Shown piece by piece: positions 60,402 through 64,000 of a DNA stretch of 64,000 nt. The notes beneath the pieces were generated by a model. The model did not search any database. It was not told the origin of the DNA and saw nothing but the letters and a program-made list of their open reading frames with translations. The translations under genes were made by a program, and so were the position numbers. Source of the stretch: JAVBOO01 sp031550435 (lineage in GTDB: Bacteria > Bacillota > Clostridia > Lachnospirales > WRAX01); contig JAVBOO010000022.1 in assembly GCA_031550435.1 (NCBI GenBank), positions 48,053 through 112,052 on the forward strand. The letters run 5' to 3'. Numbering within the stretch: position 1 is the first letter of the stretch; every line of letters begins with the position of its first letter.

Positions 60402-61313
60402 ATGTTTAAAACGGTTTCTTACAGTCTTATCGCTCTATGCATTATGATGGGTTTTGGATTTTTTTTCTCAAAAAGAAAGATTTTGGATGACGTAATGTCT
60501 TCAAAAATTTCGTATATATTACTAAATTTGTCAATGCCATGCATGGTAATTACCGCAATGCAAATAGACTTTTCCGTTGAACTGCTGCACGACGCGCTTA
60601 TATGTTTCGGTGTGTTTATAGGCATACAAATCTTCGGGGCCGTATGCGGAATCTTACTCGGCAAGGTTATGGAACAGGGTTCGGACGATAAGGGCATAAC
60701 AACATTCTCTCTGATATTCCCGAATGTTATGTACATCGGTTTTCCCGTTATCAAAACCGCGCTCGGGGCAACAGGCTTTTTTTACGCAAACATGTGCAGT
60801 ACGGTTTTCAACCTGGCCTGCTTTTCGTTCGGGATAAAAATAATTGCCGGAAGAGGCGTTAAACTCAAGCTCTCGCAAATGCTGAGCCCGGCCTGCATTG
60901 CCTCTGTTGTCGGCTTTGTGTTTTTTATATTCGGCATACGCCCGTGGGAGCCGATCAACACGGCAATTTCCGGCATTGCGGCAACAACGGTTCCTCTTTC
61001 GATGCTGATAATCGGTTCGATGCTCGCAAACGCGGATGCAAAAACTTTTTTTGCAGACATAAAGTTGTATATAATTTCCGCATTGAGACTGCTAATACTG
61101 CCTGTCATAATCTACTTTGCCCTGAGACCGTTTATTGCCGATAAAACACTGTTGCTAACACTAACGCTTTTGTCGGGTATGCCTGTCGCTACCGTATGCG
61201 CCATATTTGCGCAAAACAGCGGCAGAAATGCTTTGTATGCCTCAAAGCTCGTTTTTTTGACAACGGTGCTTTCCATAGTAACTCTGCCGCTGTTGTCCGT
61301 AATCGCAAGATAG
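60402..61313 (+). CDS. AEC-family permease
   Basis: 303 residues. Member of the auxin efflux carrier/malate permease-like family, about ten membrane helices in two five-helix halves. Visible: GFGFFFSKRKILDDVMSSKISYILLNLSMPCMVITAM at the start, IGFPVIKTALG in the middle, TVPLSMLIIGSMLA and LLSGMPVATVCAIFA in the second half. Members move organic anions, but the substrate cannot be read. The gene starts 35 bp after the R1 array, so a promoter may lie within the repeat. Confidence 0.9.
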   Translation: MFKTVSYSLIALCIMMGFGFFFSKRKILDDVMSSKISYILLNLSMPCMVITAMQIDFSVELLHDALICFGVFIGIQIFGAVCGILLGKVMEQGSDDKGITTFSLIFPNVMYIGFPVIKTALGATGFFYANMCSTVFNLACFSFGIKIIAGRGVKLKLSQMLSPACIASVVGFVFFIFGIRPWEPINTAISGIAATTVPLSMLIIGSMLANADAKTFFADIKLYIISALRLLILPVIIYFALRPFIADKTLLLTLTLLSGMPVATVCAIFAQNSGRNALYASKLVFLTTVLSIVTLPLLSVIAR

Positions 61314-61342
61314 TAACGCCGAAAGATATCCCATGATTTAAA

Positions 61343-61375
61343 CCGCGCAACCACTCGATTAAATCAGCACTTAAC
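61343..61375 (-). repeat. R3 end fragment
   Basis: CCGCGCAACCACTCGATTAA followed by ATCAGCACTTAAC; reverse complement of the R3 start. Lies between the AEC permease and the next membrane gene. Confidence 0.5.
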
Positions 61376-61394
61376 TGACGATGGAGGCTTGACA

Positions 61395-62222
61395 ATGAAT
61401 TACAAAAAAACCTGCACCCCTGAATTAGAGTTTATGTCAATCTTAAACCGGGCAAAAGACATATTTAAGACATCGTTCATCAAACTTTCTCCGGTTCTGC
61501 TCATCGGTTTAGTCCCTCAATTTATAGGAACAATTCTCGCACGGGGAGAAATGAATTCCATAATTGATTCCGCTGTGAGAAATATTCCGATAAAAAGCTC
61601 AGTACTGATACCGCTGTCTTTATTCACTATTGTAAGCGCTCTCTTAAATCAACTCTTTTACTCGGTCATTATTTCTTATACCGCTGACAAGATTAGGGGG
61701 CGCAAAAGCAGTTTAAAGTCTTCGTTTGCAACAGCGGCGGCAGCATTCCCGAAAGCACTGGCTGCATTCACGATTCTGGGCTTGGCAACATTAATCGTTT
61801 CAATCTTTATCGTACCGGTAATATATATTGCCCTAACCTTTCCGCTTTACCTTCATGCAATTGTTATTTACAAAACAGGTATCTTCGAATCGTTTGTCGC
61901 TTCGCAAAGAATTATTAAAGGACATCGGCTGCACTTTATAGGTTTAATGCTGTTAACATTGCTGATGCAGTTTGCCGTAATCAGCGTTGCCGGACTTGTT
62001 GCGTCCCCGTTTATCTTTTTCCCGATCTTGGGCGAAGCCATTTCTTTGATATGCTCCGAAACATTTATGGTTTTCCAATACATATTGTTAACATGTTTTG
62101 TAATGAGGCTTGCAAGCATCAAGAAGCATAAACTAGCCGAAGTCGGTATTCAGGTGGATGACAACGAGCAAGATGACAACGAACAAGATCACAACGAGCA
62201 AGATGACGACGAACAAGAATAA
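61395..62222 (+). CDS. Polytopic membrane protein with acidic tandem-repeat tail
   Basis: 275 residues from the ATG at 61395 (SD GGAGG). About five or six membrane helices, including PVLLIGLVPQFIGTIL, SVLIPLSLFTIVSALLNQLFY and LHFIGLMLLTLLMQFAVISVAGLVASPFIFF. The overall pattern resembles families such as YciC or glycerophosphodiester phosphodiesterase membrane domains, but I do not recognise a specific one. The C-terminus is four copies of a 5-residue acidic unit (D-D/H-N/D-E-Q), encoded by an exact 15-bp tandem period at 62157-62216. It is followed after 90 bp by a MATE gene. Function unknown. Confidence 0.75.
   Translation: MNYKKTCTPELEFMSILNRAKDIFKTSFIKLSPVLLIGLVPQFIGTILARGEMNSIIDSAVRNIPIKSSVLIPLSLFTIVSALLNQLFYSVIISYTADKIRGRKSSLKSSFATAAAAFPKALAAFTILGLATLIVSIFIVPVIYIALTFPLYLHAIVIYKTGIFESFVASQRIIKGHRLHFIGLMLLTLLMQFAVISVAGLVASPFIFFPILGEAISLICSETFMVFQYILLTCFVMRLASIKKHKLAEVGIQVDDNEQDDNEQDHNEQDDDEQE
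62157..62216 (+). repeat. 15-bp coding tandem repeat, four units
   Basis: GATGACAACGAGCAA repeated four times with few changes, in frame at the 3' end of the membrane-protein gene. Such arrays can change copy number by slippage. Confidence 0.85.
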
Positions 62223-62313
62223 GAAGAACGATAACCGTCTTGGCCATGACGAATCCCTTTTGGGGTAAACGGCTGTATTTTCGTATTTTTGAACAATTTT
62301 TTTTGGAGTAGAT

Positions 62314-63660
62314 ATGTTTAGAATGAACTTTGGAACAAAAAACAAAGAATTTATCAAGTCAGCAACATTTTTGGCATTGCCGATACTCGCTCAAGACCTT
62401 GTTAACACACTCGTAAACCTTCTCGATTCCGTTATGATTGGCAGCCTTAACCGCGAGGCAATTAATGCGGTCGGATTTTCGAACCAGTTATTTTTCCTGT
62501 ACAGCCTGCTCATATTCGGCGTTTGCAGCGGCTCTGGCGTTCTTATCGGGCAGTATTGGGGCAGGAATGATACAAAAAGTATTCATCGCGTTATGGGTAT
62601 TGGTTTCACAATCGGGAGTATAGCCGGTCTGTTTTTCGCTTCTGTTTCGATCATATTCCCAAGGGCTTTTTTGAGCCTGTATACAACAAACGAAACGGTA
62701 ATCGAGCTCGGAGTCGGCTATCTCCGAACTGTTGGCATCAGTTATCTTTTAACGCCGATAACTATGGTCATAAACTTTGCTTTGAGGAATATGAAAAAAG
62801 GCAAATTCCCGATGATAAACATTATAGCGGCTCTTTTAACAAACCTGCTGTTTAACTTCCTGTTTATTTACGTCATAAAGCTCGGAGTTGTCGGAGCGGC
62901 TCTCGGAACTGTTATCGCCAGAGTCACGGAGCTTTTTGTGCAGCAGCTGATTATCAGAAAGAATAAGCTGCCCGTACTCGCGAAACTCAAGGAATATTTC
63001 GGCTATAACTTGAAATTCTTCCGAAACTGCATGAGAATAACCCTCCCCGTAATACTTAACGAGTTTATGTGGGCGTTTGGAACAATGCTTTATCAGGTTG
63101 CCTACAAGCCCGTCGGAGACGACGGACAGGCTGCTGTTCAGATTTCCTCGGCAATTCAGAACCTGTTTTATATTGCGGGCATTGCCCTCGGAGCTTCAAC
63201 GGGCATAATGATAGCAAACGTACTGGGCGAAGGAGACAGAGCAAAGGCGATATCGTATTCCAGAAAAGGTGTTACTTTTAATGCTGTTGTCGGCGCGGCG
63301 ATGACCGCTATCATGCTGCTGACTTGCCCTCTGTTTTTGCGGTTTTATGATGTTTCTCCTGCGGTAATACACTATGCTAACAATATTTTGATAATAACGG
63401 CGTTAAGCCTGGAAATAAGAATATTCAACTATACCGCAATAGTCGGAATACTCCGCAGCGGAGGAGACACGAAGTTCTGCCTCTTGCTCGACTGCGGCGC
63501 GGTTTGGCTTGTCGGGGTTCCTCTTGCGTTCCTCGGTTCTTATGTTTTCAAGCTGCCGATTTATCTTATAGTGCTGCTTGTTACTATGGAGGAAGTTGCA
63601 AAATTTATACCCGGAGTTATAAGAGTATTTAATAATAAATGGGCGAATACCGTTGTATAA
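62314..63660 (+). CDS. MATE family efflux transporter
   Basis: 448 residues, twelve membrane helices. Cation-coupled multidrug or metabolite exporter. Starts FIKSATFLALPILAQDLVNTLVNLLDSVMIGSLN (family N-terminal helix with the DSVMIG motif) and continues FGVCSGSGVLIGQYWGRND, NFALRNMKKGKFPMINII, ISSAIQNLFYIAGIALGAS and the C-terminal RSGGDTKFCLLLDCGAVW. ATG with SD TTGGAG. Substrate unknown. Followed by repeat R2 copy C. Confidence 0.93.
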   Translation: MFRMNFGTKNKEFIKSATFLALPILAQDLVNTLVNLLDSVMIGSLNREAINAVGFSNQLFFLYSLLIFGVCSGSGVLIGQYWGRNDTKSIHRVMGIGFTIGSIAGLFFASVSIIFPRAFLSLYTTNETVIELGVGYLRTVGISYLLTPITMVINFALRNMKKGKFPMINIIAALLTNLLFNFLFIYVIKLGVVGAALGTVIARVTELFVQQLIIRKNKLPVLAKLKEYFGYNLKFFRNCMRITLPVILNEFMWAFGTMLYQVAYKPVGDDGQAAVQISSAIQNLFYIAGIALGASTGIMIANVLGEGDRAKAISYSRKGVTFNAVVGAAMTAIMLLTCPLFLRFYDVSPAVIHYANNILIITALSLEIRIFNYTAIVGILRSGGDTKFCLLLDCGAVWLVGVPLAFLGSYVFKLPIYLIVLLVTMEEVAKFIPGVIRVFNNKWANTVV

Positions 63661-63687
63661 ACGGATTCGCCCATTCTTGGCTTACCG

Positions 63688-63807
63688 GGAAGTGTTGAGA
63701 ATTGCGCACGAAGACCAAAAATTGGTCTGAGCGAGCGGCGCTCTCCCTTGAAAAATGGTGCTTTTCCATTTTCAGGTAAGGCCGCAAGGCAATTTTTCAA
63801 CATGCCC
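63688..63807 (+). repeat. Repeat R2, copy C
   Basis: 120 bp, GGAAGTGTTGAGAATTGCG to GCAATTTTTCAACATGCCC. Inner pair AGACCAA / TTGGTCT and the larger hairpin around AAAATGGTGCTTTTCCATTTT. Confidence 0.75.
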
Positions 63808-63856
63808 TACTGTGGACTTTGCATTGCGGGCGCTCATTTTCCGCAAAATATAGTTA

Positions 63857-63903
63857 GTTAAATTCAAAACCGCCAAGCGAAGCTTGAGCGGTTTTGAATT
63901 TAA
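63857..63903. other. Long perfect hairpin near the right end
   Basis: Arms GTTAAATTCAAAACCGCC / GCGGTTTTGAATTTAAC-type with a short centre around AAGCGAAGCTTGA. A second inverted pair GTCGTTTTAGAC...GTCTTAAACGAC lies at about 63918-63955. No gene is seen in 63661-64000. Confidence 0.55.
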
Positions 63904-64000
63904 CGCCCGACGTCCTACAGTCGTTTTAGACTGATAGTGTCTTAAACGACGGTAGCATCTGACGTTTTTTGCGATTAAACTGTAATCCGTTTTACAGCCA

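Overview
The window looks like chromosomal DNA of a Gram-positive anaerobe of the class Clostridia, possibly an Oscillospirales-type gut bacterium. This is inferred from gene content and order only. The indicators are the miaB-ylbF-mutS-mutL-miaA-hfq-methionine gamma-lyase-like run, an IspH protein fused to S1 RNA-binding domains, ThiI without a rhodanese domain, a sortase-type NPKTG surface protein, GerMN, MecA and YlbF proteins, a CIRCE operator in front of groES-groEL, frequent GTG/TTG starts and strong Shine-Dalgarno (SD) sequences. No rRNA, tRNA, CRISPR array, phage or transposase gene was seen.

Layout. 1-5.3 kb: the start of a protein resembling C39-peptidase-type proteins, a secreted beta-propeller protein and an M32 carboxypeptidase, separated by repeat-filled gaps. 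5.3-8.4 kb: tmRNA (ssrA), its partner smpB, glgA and a DivIVA-like gene, all on the minus strand. 8.5-19.3 kb: tadA (plus), then mnmE, ispH-S1, plsC, cmk, aroH, a HI0933-type flavoprotein, thiI, a cysteine desulfurase, a small receiver protein and rsmE. 19.3-38.6 kb: a long minus-strand block of translation, tRNA-modification, DNA-repair and competence genes (prmA, M18 aminopeptidase, methionine gamma-lyase-like, hfq, miaA, mutL, mutS, ylbF-like, miaB, holA, comEC), then an AAC(6')-like acetyltransferase, a GerMN protein, a two-component system and a ComEA-like protein. 38.7-45.2 kb: a DacF-type carboxypeptidase, tyrosine phenol-lyase divergent from an alpha/beta hydrolase, and a sortase-anchored protein. 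45.4-53.2 kb: rho, a LysM membrane protein, mecA, groES-groEL and an OGG-type glycosylase. 53.4-59.7 kb: a 51-residue basic protein, a sigma/anti-sigma/DUF4349 envelope module, an Asn/Thr-rich lipoprotein and a LysM-CAP protein. 60.4-63.7 kb: an AEC permease, a membrane protein of unknown family and a MATE exporter.

How the genes fit together. Most of the window is housekeeping: rescue of stalled ribosomes (ssrA-smpB), tRNA modification (tadA, mnmE, thiI with its sulfur donor, miaA, miaB), mismatch and oxidative repair (mutS, mutL, ogg) and protein quality control (groESL, mecA). The more distinctive parts are: the tpl/hydrolase intergenic region, where two face-to-face promoters each take their -35 box from one arm of a perfect 11-bp inverted repeat; a hydrolase with Cys at the usual Ser nucleophile; a receiver protein with Glu at the usual phospho-Asp; a YlbF protein with an eight-cysteine tail; a methionine gamma-lyase-like gene that seems to start at AUU; and at least five families of short palindromic repeats filling the gaps, one nested inside another and one present as a near-identical 159-bp tandem duplication. 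I found no clear defence system or biosynthetic cluster. The repeat families and the tpl control region are the best candidates for something undescribed.
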